Shown one piece after another: positions 21,899 to 36,823 of a DNA stretch of 64,000 bases. How positions within the stretch are numbered: the first letter of the stretch is position 1; each line of letters opens with the position of its first letter. Position numbers and translations under genes: made by a program. The stretch is from Paraphysoderma sedebokerense (Eukaryota; Blastocladiomycota; Physodermatomycetes; Physodermatales; Physodermataceae), in NCBI GenBank assembly GCA_025602915.1, contig JAHLJZ010000086.1:1-64000 (forward strand), in the 5' to 3' direction. Below the pieces are notes generated by a model. It saw only the letters and a program-made list of their open reading frames with translations. It was not told the DNA's origin and made no database searches.

Positions 21899-24784
21899 TT
21901 ATTTTCCCTTCTTTTCCTTGCTCCTCGATTCCCTATTTGAATTAGGACTACTCGGCGTTCCGGGGGACAAAGGCGTCAATTTCACGATTAACTTCCGCCT
22001 TTCTAATGACGGCCCGAGAATGTTCGGGGATGAAGAAGCGATATTCGGTTGACTGGAAAGTGGAGCAGAAAGTGGCGGAACGTCAACGATTTTTGATGAG
22101 ACGGATGGTCGTGTTGGAGAAGGTTCCCGGTTTATGGCCGTAGATGATTGAGAAAGATGGGAATCGGTAGATGATGTTACGGTGACAGACGGAGGGGGAG
22201 ATGGATGTGAAGACGAAGGAGTATCGGTGTGAGTATCAAAAGATGAAAGGGACTGACACGAAGACTTATGGGCGCGATCGACACCCTTGAACACCAAAAT
22301 ACAGATACAAACGAAAAGATGACATCATAATTTAGAGCAGACCACAAAATGAACATGACACATTACATATCGGAAGACACAAAAACACACGAATAAGATC
22401 AGAATTTAGAGTAAAATACCTTTGCAATATTGCATAACGTCGACAATCCGTCGACAGACCCCGTGGACAACGCAAAAGGAATATCGTGATCGCCAGGCGG
22501 GGGCAACGATGGTATAGGAGTGTCAGAAGAAGTCACTTGGGACTCTTGAGTTGGGTGTAGCTGACATAAATATTGAGCGAGTTCTTGCTGGAACATTGCA
22601 AGAGAGGATAGCCACTAAAATTTAATCGTTAACGAGGCCTGAAATGTGATACAAAAAGACCAAAATACAACGAGACTTACGGTTTGAATTTCGTCGGTTG
22701 TTGGCGGATCCGTAGTGTCGTGCTTTATGGTGGAATCTATAGAGTCCGACGATGGCAGTGGAACCATCTCAGATCTATAATAAAGCTACAATTAATATGA
22801 CTGTATGTCGACAAGTCGCGCAACCGTTGTACTCACCCACGAACTTTACTCAGAAAGGACAATTTCACCGATTTTTCGGGCAACCTATACGTCGTACCGT
22901 CAACTACAAAAGCATCACCAATTTCCAACACCTTTTTAGGCTCCAAAGCTATGTCAATATCCCCAAAGTTAGGAGGAACGCAATACGTGTTCAGCGACGG
23001 ATATGAAGATGAAGATGATGGATCGGAGTTGAAATTGAATGAAGCGTTTGGAAAGATATCCAAATATGGTTGATCAGCGAATTTACGTATTTTGGGCTAC
23101 ATCGGAAAATGAGAATATCTTTAATACGACAGTTGTGATTGAATGGGAATGCAAAAAAAGGCAAAAATATACCATGTCATGGGATGCATGAGCTGGACAC
23201 ATCCACTTCCTATTCACAGGTGGCGGATGGACCAATGGAGGATCGAGACAGTCCCAGTGCCAGTACAACGGACAATGGTCGCAACCGATGATTTTACCTC
23301 GACGTGCTGAGAATCCACATTTAAAACAAAGGATGATTTTGTTATCGTCACCGTATATCCGAGCATAGTCAATTTCCAAAGGTTGACCGCTTCGAGAACT
23401 TTGTAGCCAAAAGGCAATCAGTATCAGGGAGTAACTATCGTTAAACTGAACTAACAAATATACCTTTTCGGTATTTTGAGGTCTTTCGTATCGATATAAT
23501 CTCCAGAGTGGGGATTCGTAGACACTGCATAGCTTTGTTAAGATACATAATACAAGAAATTTAAAGAGAATCAAACAATATTAACCTCCTGAGAACCTTT
23601 GCTTTATTTCATCAGTCAGTTGAAACGAAATCGGGTTAGAACGATTTAATAAATCTATCAGTGGACCGAACAATGGCACATTGGATTTCTGCGGGGGTAT
23701 CTGAAATAAATCATAACTCAGGTCATCGGAAACACAACAAAATCACTGAAGTACGAAGCAGATGTAAACAAATCACAAACCTTTCGAGATTTACAAGCGT
23801 TGCAATACCAGTGTGCCTCTTCAGGAGCTTCGTCGATATCAAGTGGTGGGTTCAAGCAAGAAAAATGAAAAGCTCTTGGACAAGACTCACAACAGAGAAA
23901 TCTTCCATATCCTCGACAAGCGTCACATTGGTCGCTATTGAGCTAGAATAAAAAAATCAGTTAGAACATTTGGAATTAGAGCAATAAGTATCATTATATA
24001 CTTTCGAGACGTCATCTGTCCACAGTGGGTTGACATTTCTCCTTGACCGCCTGTCGTTTTGAGGGCTGCGCAATAAAACATAAAAAATTCGACCATTACT
24101 AAGGGCTCCAACGAAACCAACATAATTAGCGATAAAAATCTGTAAGATAACCTTAATTTGATATTCTTATGACCCCTCCTTCGTTTTGCATCTGTTGAGA
24201 CTGAGTATCCTTTACTTGATGTGGAGGAATTACGCCGATGCTGATGTCCATCGCCGTCCACAGAGCTAGAGCTCTCTGACGCTAATTTGTCGCTGTCGAT
24301 ATCCTGTCGAGATCGCTTGCGGGAGTTTATGGAATACAATGAATTTATTCCAGCGGCAGAGGCAACTTTAGCTAATGCTGCGATAGCAGACGCCGAGTTT
24401 GATGAGTTATGTGTTGATATTTGGTTGGTGGTATGGTTAATTGATAAAAGAGAATCCCGTAAACTGTCGGTAGAGAAATCCATGAATGAAGGTAGAGTTA
24501 AGTGGTGCATACAACATCCAGAAAACAGGACGGCGAGATTATAAAACAAACAAATTAGCGACTTCTTGCAAATGAACGGAACGGCCGTCATGGGAAAGTG
24601 TCGAACAAGCCAATATACAGCCCACATAATGCACAGTAAGAGGATGTTACCTTGAATCAGTGTAATATGATGCATCCATCATTGACGACTTCTCAGATTC
24701 TGAGCCGCCAGAATCAGATGACGAACCATCTAATGACGATATATCGGACAAATCACTCGACAGAATTCCATCGTCAACTTCCAT
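21899..24784 (-). CDS. Two-PHD-finger chromatin protein, Rco1/PHF12-like
   Basis: Nine or so exons. After an acidic Ser-rich N-terminus and a basic region, PHD finger 1 reads CDACRGYGRFLCCESCPRAF and continues CLNPPL to CNAC. A segment IDLLNRSNPISFQL and a shared ESPLWRLYRYERPQ follow, then PHD finger 2: CFKCGFSARRGKIIGCDHC and CLDPPLVHPPP to WMCPAH. The PHD1-linker-PHD2 order is that of yeast Rco1 and animal PHF12, subunits of the Rpd3S/SIN3 histone deacetylase complex that acts on transcribed chromatin. A long Ser/Pro-rich tail ends in SKEKKGK. Two joins are less certain: the donor before SVYESP (GTTCTC) and a 57-base intron within NTEKVYF. Confidence 0.78.
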
Positions 24785-25633
24785 TCTATATAGGAGAGAC
24801 AGATTCCAATCCTTTTTTGAGAATTCGAATAATACAGATTGTAAAGACGTATAAATCAACGGAAAACGATATCAGATCGAGGCAGTAAGGGTAGGGATTG
24901 TCGTAAGTGGGTAGGTAGAAGGTACAGAGCGCAGCTGCTTATTTGATTTTCCCTATAAATTGCAATCTAATCCGAGGTTTGTACTGAACAAGAGGGTTCC
25001 AAAAGTCAGTTATAATAATTCAGTCAGATTAATGAGCATAAGTATGTCAATTACCGATTCCCTCGATCGAGCCTGGAAGAGAGAGTGGAAATGCTCAAGG
25101 TGGCGCCCTTTCCTTCTGCTCGTGCTGGAGCACATTTGTCCATGTGACCACGAATATATGACTAGCCATATCACATATCAGTCTGCTCAGAAGCAGCCAC
25201 GACAACCACTCGAAACAAATTATATCATACAAGAGAATTCACTGATGCTTGCTTATAATAATTGCCCTAGTTCTTCTGGAGTAGGTCCATGTCTATCCGG
25301 TGCCTCTGGTAGTCGTTCTCAAAATCAGTACATAATTTCGACATCCCTATGCCTTCATTTGATTATATTAGATCATGCTTTACCTCATGATAATCTTGGA
25401 TTCTTCTGAATTACGGAATTGCACTTGGCAAGAGAAGTCAAATGAATCTTTATTAATGGATAAATAGTCGCGTCCGTGACGGCCGACAAAGCAGATTATG
25501 TTTGAATAGATAGCAACCCAATTTGAATCAATTTTTGCACCTTTCTTTGCATGCTAGGCGATAATTTTTGAATGAGTCTACGAATGATCGAGTAGAAGTT
25601 ATATTAGAATCGAGCAGTTCCACGGTCAGAATA
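24785..25633. other. Spacer, no supported gene
   Basis: An 849-base gap upstream of the PHD gene. A plus-strand open frame of 149 codons (24960-25409) shows no domain, no compositional bias typical of the neighbours, and no homologue I recognise; I leave it uncalled. The right end should contain the 3' UTR of the following gene. Confidence 0.4.
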
Positions 25634-26870
25634 TCATAGTTTCGGCACGTACTGTGGAAGGTTCGCTCCGTTAGATTTTAAATGCGCCAATAGTGCTTGT
25701 ACTTCCCTGTCCACGAGGATTCGCTTTACTTCGTCATCATTCATAACCTTCTGCACTAGATTTCTCTCAAACTCGTTTAAGGAATCCAAGTTATTGGGGA
25801 TTTTACCTGTCGGATTTGTGTCATTCACTTTCATTTCCTGTTGGCCATTATTTTGCTTTGTCTGCGGAGGTGTCTGGTTATCTGCTAAACGGTCAAATTC
25901 ATTCCCCATTAATCCAATAGTTTCTTTCATAGCGCTCATGAATTCAGGGCGGTGGCCGTATTTACTCAATGCTTCTTTTATTTTTTGGGGATCGGCAGAG
26001 GAGAGGAGCGAAATAAAATTTTGGAAAGCGGGATCGCTGTACAGTTTCGAAAGAGTTTCTGAATCTTCGATTTTAGTGAGAAACGATTCTGACATCCATT
26101 CTACATATATTTAAAAAGATATGCGGTAATAACTTATAGATTAGAAAAGCGCAGGGTTGATGTGTAATCAACTAATGAATGACTGACCACCCCTTTCGAG
26201 TAACGACATCTGTGATTTTATGGCGTCTTGAACTTCCTCTAATCTCAATTCATTTTCTCGTGTCCTTTTGGGTTTAATCATAGGTATTGTGTCGTTCTTC
26301 ATAATCGTTTGGGATTTTTCTTGTGCGGATTGAGATGTTTTCGACGCGACTTCCACGGATTTGGGACTATTCAAAAAGCCCTTCTTAAACCCAAACGCAG
26401 AGGAAGTCTTTGGTTGCAGGGACGAATTTGGTTTTTTAAAAGGAGGATCGGCGAGAGTCGTTGAATCAACTTTCGGTTTCAATGTTGAAATCGTAGATGA
26501 GCCCTGATTGTAGTGCGGCATTGATGAGGACTGTGTTATGTTTACATATTTAAGATTGAAATTAAATACCGACCTGAGAGACAGCCATTTTGGGTGCATG
26601 CAGTTTATTGGAGATTCTCATGTCTGACGATGCTTTGTTGCAATCCTTCTGGTGTTAGTAACGTAAACGGTAAGAATGAGCACAATCTTTGCTTCAATGA
26701 CTTACCTGACTGTTTCCTTCTGGATGAAATTTGCGAAACCTGGTCTGACATGTCCTCCAATGGAGGTACATCATCGTATTCATCTAATATTTGAGGTGAT
26801 GTTTAGCAAATGGGACGGATGGAACTATTAACTAGCAAAATTCAGTATCAGTACCGTTGCTTGAGATCAT
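25634..26870 (-). CDS. STI1-like (DP) domain protein with DDVPPLE N-terminus
   Basis: Five exons: MISSND, EYDDVPPLEDMSDQVSQ, a disordered middle with AFGFKKGFLNSP, then the C-terminal half. That half has EWMSESFLTKIEDSETLSKL, DPAFQNFISLL, FMSAMKETIGLMGNEFD and, at the end, NDDEVKRILVDREVQALLAH followed by LKSN and LPQYVPKL. These helical repeats resemble the DP/STI1 modules of Hop/Sti1 and of plant and algal proteins that share the N-terminal DDVPPLE and FKKGFL motifs. No TPR is present. A chaperone or ubiquilin-type client-binding role is inference. The exon 1 start and the acceptor before SSDMRI were chosen because they alone keep frame. Confidence 0.65.
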
Positions 26871-27128
26871 TCCTGATATTTAACGGATATAATAAGATAT
26901 GCTCTTTCAACAGTGCCTAGCATATAATTCTACCGATTCTTATGAATAAGCGACAGCGAATGACAGTTACAGATGCGGATTTCAGTCGATGTATTGTTGG
27001 TGATCACAATGGCCCGTGATTAGACAGACCACTGACTCGATGTTGGTTGCCGATTGTTTTTTTCAACCTCCTCCTCCCGCCTCGAAACAACCACTTTCCT
27101 GCCTGTATAGCAAGAGTTATCGTCTACG

Positions 27129-27910
27129 ATGTCACTGCGTCTGCTGTCTTCCCGCATCACCGCTTCATGGCCGCCATCGCTCGCTTCCCGCTCCTTCGTT
27201 GGCCTTACTGTTAGAGGATACGCTTCAGGTAAACAAGGCGAACCATGAAAATCTGAACTGACATAACGAGCTGCAAATCTTATGGCCAATATCAATCATA
27301 TAAGTGCAAATTAAAGATGAAGATCCTTTCTAACGAGAATTTCCGAAATTATGATTCTTCATTTCCACATCTTGCTTAGGACGACGATATACGCCGGACC
27401 ATGAATGGGTTGAAGTCAATGACGGCGTCGGTACCGTCGGAATCTCAGACTATGCTGCAAATGCTTTGGGCGAAGTTGTATATGCCGAAGTTCCAGAACT
27501 CAACAAAGAAATTGCAAGAAAAGGTATATATATATCTATCGGCTGTTGTCCTTTCTTCCAGCTTTTCCACTGCTGTCGGGTATTCCGATTTACATCTCTT
27601 CTGCTTCGAAACAGATGTTATTGCCGCTGTTGAATCAGTGAAAGCTGCCTCAGATATATATTCCCCTGTTAGCGGAAAGATTGTAGAAGTTAACACATCT
27701 GTTGCTGATGAACCTATCAAAATCAGTGACAGTCCCATGGAAGAAGGTAGTTTTATTTGGTTTCGATAAGTGATTGTTTCTTTGATTAACATCTATATGT
27801 CAATCTTGGAATATTTTTTTGTAGGCTGGTTATGCAAAGTTAAACTTTCTGATGTCTCGGAACTGGACAGCTTAATGGACGAGGATGCTTACAGAAAGCA
27901 CTGTGGATAA
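27129..27910 (+). CDS. GCSH: Glycine cleavage system H protein, mitochondrial
   Basis: Four exons: 27129-27228, about 27380-27521, then two shorter ones to the stop at 27908. The first encodes a classic mitochondrial presequence ([20 protein letters not shown], rich in Arg and Ser, no acids). The mature part reads [33 protein letters not shown], the lipoylation site [22 protein letters not shown], and [14 protein letters not shown]. The lipoyl-lysine sits in ESVKAASD. H protein shuttles the aminomethyl group of glycine between the P, T and L proteins of the glycine decarboxylase complex in the matrix. Length is normal for the family. Confidence 0.95.
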
Positions 27911-28473
27911 GATGTGCCAAACATAATAAAATTGTGGTTGATGCTTTGCTGTTCTGTGGATCATTTAGTGTACTGCTATAATTTCGTAGAAGTAGTCAAC
28001 TTTTTGATGTCGTCTCTCTCACTCCCTGAGAACCCCAAAAATTTCACAAAGAAGACCTCTAAATCGAAGGTATGAAAATCTGAATATTTGCTACTCGAGC
28101 CAACTTGAGCTAGTCAAATATGTATGTCCGGTGTGCATCTCTCGCCATCTCTTGAACCCATCCTATCAATGCACAGCAGTCAGGACTCAGAAGCGTAAAA
28201 AATGGGAAACTAAGCACTCGAAAGACGCAAGAATTCCTAATAATATGCGGTCTAGATTGCTAACAAAGAAGCAAATGTCGAGAATTCCCCCCCTGGAGCA
28301 GTCCTGGAGCTCTGACACGGCCGAACGAGAGACTTGATGCCAAAGGTATCGAGCGTGTCGTCCACCACATTTCGCGACTTTGACGAAATTCCTCTCTTCT
28401 GCCCTACTTGCATCCCCCCGAGCACAAGGAACATACAACGTATAAGTCAGATTATTCTTAACATCGTAGGAAA
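27911..28473. other. Spacer between GCSH and AKT, no gene seen
   Basis: Both neighbours run rightward, so this stretch holds the GCSH 3' UTR and the AKT promoter. Short open frames on both strands overlap and look random. Confidence 0.45.
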
Positions 28474-30726
<2,253 letters not shown>

Positions 30727-31205
30727 ACAAAATAGATATTATTTGACTTAAGTATTACTTGACGAAGAAAAGTATCGTTGAGAATTTATTATCCACTTGA
30801 TATTTTCCGGCATTGAATGATTAGAAATTTAGAGTCAAGCCGGTTGCAGACCGTATTCTTGCTTCCAGGTAAAGGAGAGTGGATTGTGAATATAACCAGT
30901 GGAATTTACATGTGTATAGAAGATTGAGTTATATGAGATAACTGTAAATTATACGGAATCCCTTCGTTAGAGATTTTCTTTCTGTTGATTGTTATTTATG
31001 CTTGTTATCTATTTATGGCATTATGTGGCTTTTATGATGTGGGGACTGGCCAAATAAAGTGAAGTTCGACCGTCAATTTGATGTAACTTAGCATTAGCTA
31101 TCTCAACGTGCCTGTGCGAGTGATGGTCACTTCGCCAATTGCTATTGTTGCAGAAGAGCCTCAATCAAGTTTGATGCTATGGAGGCGCTCTCGGGTTATA
31201 ACATA
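30727..31205. other. Convergent spacer, 3' UTRs
   Basis: Lies between converging AKT and CCCH-Smr genes. It contains a plausible poly(A) signal (AATAAA near 31052). No gene recognised. Confidence 0.45.
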
Positions 31206-33205
31206 TCATTCCATTGAATTTATTTGAACCAACAGCATCCCCTCTTTTTTGTCCTTCGACGCATCTACGAACACCAACTCATATTCTTTCAAATACGCTT
31301 TAATTGCTGGTAACAGTTTAGCTCTCCCATTACTTGAATGATGTCCAGTTCCTGTTAATATAAACAAATATCTAGAATGGTGATCGTTGTACGCATCATC
31401 ATAAAGTTGATTGATTTTTGATTCTAAAAATCCCAATGCTTCGTTTATAAATAGACCATGGAGATCAATAAAGTCGGTGATAATTTCGTCTGAAGATTGA
31501 CTAAGATTTAACTTTTCGGCTATTTCCTTTCGGCGAACTTTAAATATTCGTTCAGAGGCTTCGTTGTGTAAATGTATCATTTTCTCGTTATACAATTTGC
31601 CTTGCAACGATAAGTCTTTTGCCAATGCCTTATCTCCGTTTCGATAAGCTTCTGCAGATCGCTGGAAATATGCGTTACGGATAACTGCATGTTGAGCAGC
31701 TTCAGACCGATACCGTTGGAACATGTCGGCTACAGAGGAACCTGTTGAGAGAAAAGCGGTGGGTGCATGAGTTTTAGCGATTTGATAGAGATGGTTAATT
31801 TGCCTGGTTGAACTAGATATAGACGAAGTGGCCGACATTTTAGCATTCTGCTCAGCAGACTGAGAGCCAGTAGGCCGCGGAAAGCGCCGTCGTAAATCAT
31901 CAGACGTGTCTTCCATGGAATAGTTTCGCTGAATGAAAGTGCTGCGAATGATTGTCGGATCGACGTGGGGGAGAAGTTGGAATAATCGAGACATATTGAG
32001 AACGTCTCGAAATGACATACTAAGCGGGGTGGGATCAGCGGCAGAAGAAAACGTAGCGTCCGAAGACTGCTTGCGAGATTGTTTCGGTGTTCCGCCTAGA
32101 GAGGGGAAAGCTTCGTCGTCATCCAGTCGAATAATTGGATTTACAGTTGAGCTACTGGAATCAGGCAGCTTGGATAACTCCTCAACTTTAGATACGTCGA
32201 CTCCGTGCAAGAACGGGCAATCCAAGCCTAATACCGGAGATCATGTTAATGGCAATAAAGAAAAATTCTCAGCAACAACATTTTACCTTTCAGACATTCT
32301 CCCTTCAACCAAAACATACAGGTCTTGGCTTCTAAATCGTGAGAAAACCAGCAATCCTTCCGAAAGCAAGAACCGGCTAGGAAATGTCTGCAGACTTGCC
32401 GTTTCTTAGTCGGCCCTTGCGATTCCTGATCCACGACATCCTTGGATACATTAAACAAAACATTGACAGCCGAATCCAGATCATAATTCACAGAGTGTAG
32501 AACTTCTTGTAACCTTTGAGAATGTATTCCATAATTTGAAAATATCTCAGATAACAGTTCTAAAGGCGACAACACTTGGAATCCGTGAGATGTCAAAACA
32601 TCGCTCTGAATTAATTCAGTGAAGTCGACATCATCTTGTTGATCGGTACTGAACGGATCAAACACATCGTTACTGTAAAATTCGTCGAAAGTTATGGGAA
32701 GCTCGGCATGAGTTGGGGGTGGTTCCGTTGATTCGCTGGAAAAATGGTACATAGTTGATGGAATAAATTCCGGTGCATCGATTTTCAAAGTTGATGTACT
32801 ATATACAGATGAGTCTGATATCTTATTTAATGATATCTCTGATAATTTCCGTCGACGGATCATTTCTTGTTTCTTTTTTTGTTGTTCTTTCTGATATTCA
32901 TCGAATTTGGAGTCATCGAGTCCAAACTTTCCAAATTTGTCAATAATATCGTCGATAGCGACAGCGGCCAAATCGCTCTTCATAAATAAAAGTATTATGT
33001 TGAACATCTCAAATAGCAATTGGATAATGAAGTTATTAGGGTATAGAATAAATACCGTGATATCATCGTTTACAATCGTGGCTTTAAGAATCTCTTTCTT
33101 GTCAGAGTCGCTGATGTCGCTGTCTCTTAGGACAGACAAAAAGTAAAAATAATGGGCATCGTCATGTAATTCTAATTCCTTTATAATAGTTTTGAGCCAA
33201 GGCAT
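31206..33205 (-). CDS. CCCH zinc finger, DUF1771 and Smr domain protein (no-go-decay nuclease type)
   Basis: Three exons (introns near 32988-33055 and 32229-32286). A CUE-like three-helix segment LELLSEIFSNYGIHSQRLQE precedes two CCCH fingers, CRHFLAGSCFRKDCWFSH and CMFWLKGECLKG-LDCPFLH. A PAM2-like acidic DEAFPSL follows. DUF1771 runs from YRSEAAQHAVIRNAYFQ to ASERIFKV, and the Smr domain ends the protein with IDLHGLFINEALGFLE and LTGTGHHSSNGRAKL. The DLHG and TGTG motifs are those of active Smr nucleases. Smr proteins with CUE or CCCH parts (yeast Cue2, worm NONU-1, animal N4BP2) cut mRNA at collided ribosomes; the same role is likely here. Confidence 0.85.
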
Positions 33206-33269
33206 TTTTCAACTGGGAAGATTAGGGATTTATATATGGAATCACACAGGTAACATTTGAACAGATATC

Positions 33270-36168
33270 CTATTCCGCCACCGAGTTCCGGTTCACGTTG
33301 CTTTCACTGACTTCAATTCCATATTCTTTCAGCTGGCTTTGCGTTACACGACTGGGACTTCCGACCATTAATTCTACCCCATTCGCACTCTTAGGAAATG
33401 CAATCACATCTCGAATTGATGGTGTGTTTAACATAATGGACAATAAGCGGTCGAGCCCTAATAGTATAGTCATAACTGTGTGAAAATTATCCGGTGCTGA
33501 ATCTCGAAGGAAGAGGAGAAACAATATTACCAATAGCGATGCCACCATGAGGAGGGCATCCAAATCTCAAAGCATCTATCAAATGTTTGAAGCGCGATAT
33601 CTGATCCGGTGACATCTAATATGACGGGTCAACATCATCGTCCAAAATCTAAGGGCATCAATATATTGGAATATTACTTTTAATATACTCTCAAATACGA
33701 ACATCTGCAAATCAGCTTGATGAATACGAATAGAGCCCCCTGCCACTTCGCACCCATTCAGCACTAAGTCATAATGGAGGCCTCTTGCAGAACCTGGATC
33801 TAACTTCAGCAACTCATAATCGTCTTCAAATGGAGCTGTAAAAGGGTGATGGGTCGAAATCCATGATTGACTGACAGATGTCGATTTCCCTTGCCCCAAA
33901 ACATGCTCTGGTAAATCCTCTTCCGCATTCGATGGAGTAAATAGTGGAAATGTATCAATCCATACCAATTTCGGTTCTTTCGCGAAATGCAGAGTACCTA
34001 GGAATAAACGGAGCATTATCAGTATTCTACGAAAATTAGGAACGAAGACAATACCATACCGTTCTGTTTCAGTTGGTTGGCAATGTGCGTTCTAATATTT
34101 CCCATGACAGTGGATCCGCCCTACACCGACGAGGTAAATTACCTTTTTAGGGTTGCTGCGCAATAATCCTGAAGATTACTTACAGTGTGCTGACGTTGTC
34201 GGCGGCCGATGATGATTATGTCCCCACTTTGGACATATAGGTTGAAGGGGCAATCATCTTTGAAAGTAAGACCTTGGAAAATTGAAAGTCTCGGTAACCA
34301 CTCAGAAAAGTCACCAGGCGGGACTTTCACAACTGTGATATCCTAGTACATAGCCCCGTAAATAGCCATGAAATAAGTTGCAAATAACAGAAGAAAGAGC
34401 GTACCTGGTTAAAATTACTACTCCCCCTCTTTGATCTTTTATGTATTTCGTCCTTCCCTATCTTTTCGATTCGCTTCATCGAGCTATTCGAGAAGTGCAG
34501 AGACCCTCCCGGGATAACGAGAACTTCAAAGCTCGTTTCGGCAGAAACTCCTTCAAGAAACGCTGTAATATCATTTATCTAGAAAAGGATCAATTAGTTT
34601 GTGAAGCGCAAAACAACGATGCCGGATAATCACCTCCAAACCGTAGCGAAGATCAGGCTTATCTGAACCGTACTAAGAATGCAGAGCGTTAGCTTAGTGC
34701 CGCATTGAATTCTCCATTACATCACAACATACTCGATTCATTGCTTCATTATAAGTCATTACGGGAAATCCTTCAGAGTACCCGATATTTTGATTCAAAA
34801 TAGTCAAGTATAACTGTTTAATAAGCCCTTCAATGATTGACCGTATTTCTTCAACTGAAGTGAAGGAGAGCTCCATGTCCACCTATTTGGGCTTATCAGC
34901 GCAGATTTTGTAAATCGACGTTGGAGTATATGGTAATACCTGAGTGAATTCCGGCTGACGATCTGCTCGAAGATCTTCGTCTCGGAAGCATTTAGCTAAT
35001 TGAAAATAGCGGTCCATACCAGCAGACATCAATAACTGCTTGTACTGTGTACGCATCGCTAGTCAGTGTCCATTAGTAGCATATAGTAATAACAGTGGAA
35101 TGATTATGACCTGCTGAGGGCTTTGAGGAAGGGCATAAAATCGTCCGCTTTTCCGTGTGGGCACGAGGAATTCTCGAGCTCCTTCTGGTGTGGACTTGAA
35201 TAATGTCGGGGTTTCAATTTCTAAAAATTCTACAGAGTTTAGCAGGAATGGTCAGCTGAATGCAGAACTATTGTCCCTACAACCGGAAAGAATATATACT
35301 GAGATCGTGAAGGTAAGAACGGATCAGATGAACTGCTTCACTACGGAGGCGAATATTTTTCTGTAGTGAAGGTCGTCGTAAATCTAAGAATCGGTATTGT
35401 AATCTAATATCCTCATTGGGCTGAAAATTAAGTCAACAGTATGCTCGTTTGGCCCTTGCAGAAAAGATTAACACAAACTATTGAATCTTTGAAAACTCTA
35501 TATGGCAAATGATCAGCTTTGTTCAGAATCTGCAACTTCTCTATTTCTACTTCAATTTCACCGGTGGACAGGTCCTAATCAGGTAGACGTGATTAATGTG
35601 AATCGAGAGGTATAACTGATAGACATACTAGTCTCTGTCCTTCAACTGGCCGCTTTACTACTGATCCTGTGGCGCAAATGATTGATTCGGGGGTCAATTC
35701 ATTCGCCTTCTTCAGTAGTTCTTCTTTGGAGCGATCCCGGATCACAAGCTGTGTAACTCCGTTACGGTCTCGGAGTGGTATAAATAAAAAATCAGATGAT
35801 AATTTCCTGTCGATTTAATAATCAATAAGATTGACAATTTAGGTGGATGACTGCCTACAATTCCAAACCTGACTGGTTCTGCCCACCCACAAAGGATAAC
35901 TTTCTGTCCAACATGACTAGCGTTAAGTTCTGCACAACTGTGTGTCCTCTTCTGGTTCCATACCCATTTTTCAGGTGTCGTAGAAAAGGATCGAAAACCT
36001 GCAATTACGATCGGCAAATTCAGTACAGTAATAAGGGAATAGAGTACTCACGCACAACGAACCAGTCGGATGCGGCCAGTCTTTGACAAAAGGATGCAAC
36101 TGTCGAACTTTATTCTGACCGGATAGAAGTCGACAAGTTGTACAAATAAAATATCGAAGCTGTTTCAT
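33270..36168 (-). CDS. DARS2: Mitochondrial aspartyl-tRNA synthetase
   Basis: About twelve exons. The first Met codon is at 36168, followed by a Cys/Arg-containing, acid-free mitochondrial leader. The OB-fold anticodon domain begins [20 protein letters not shown]. Class II catalytic elements follow: [18 protein letters not shown], motif 2 [37 protein letters not shown], and motif 3 [14 protein letters not shown]. The bacterial-type insertion between motifs 2 and 3 is present ([29 protein letters not shown]), typical of bacterial and mitochondrial AspRS and absent from cytosolic forms. It charges mitochondrial tRNA-Asp. Confidence 0.93.
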
Positions 36169-36823
36169 AGCTATATTTAAAATACGTAATTTTGTAGTCA
36201 AACACTACTCAATCGACCTGCTAATTTAGTTTTGGAAACATTGTAAACAAAGAGCATTGCAACGCGATTCTAAAGCATTGCGAAATATCAATCGACGGGG
36301 AGAGGAATATATTGCTTTTGCTAGCGCATAAAATATTCAACTATGCTTTCCCATACATTCATTAGATCACCCCATGAACGCGGGAAGTCTGGCAATTTGG
36401 ATTTATTTCCGCTCCTATCCGTGTGCCAAGTTACTGGGCTTATGAATGGAGTTGCGACTGATGAGCATGCAAAATACAGGGCAATATCCAGCATGAATTG
36501 ATATTATATGATGTCGGGGACACGGATGAGGGGTGTGCGAGTTAGGAGAGTCATCATACTTTTCGGCCGGGCCAGGGAGCGACATCGGCTCGTCATATCC
36601 GCATTTGCACACCAAGCCGTCTTCCGCACCCCCACCCTATATCCGCTTGCGTTTTGCTCCACCCTAGACGACCTCTATTGTGGACTCAAAAAATACGCTC
36701 TATTCTCGGCTACTCTTCCTCGCATATTTGGTTGCATCAATTGTAATTTTCGTTGCAATTCACGCGAGCTGAATTTCGACCTCTATTTCTTCTCCCACCT
36801 TGTCAATTAACATTTCTCTCTGA
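36169..36823. other. Divergent promoter region, DARS2 and RhoGAP A
   Basis: A 655-base gap between two genes pointing apart. Short overlapping frames only; no RNA gene or repeat recognised. Confidence 0.45.

Noticed and set aside
24960-25409. 149-codon plus-strand open frame
   Set aside because: No domain, no splice-linked neighbours, amino-acid make-up looks random, and nothing recognisable in the family sense.
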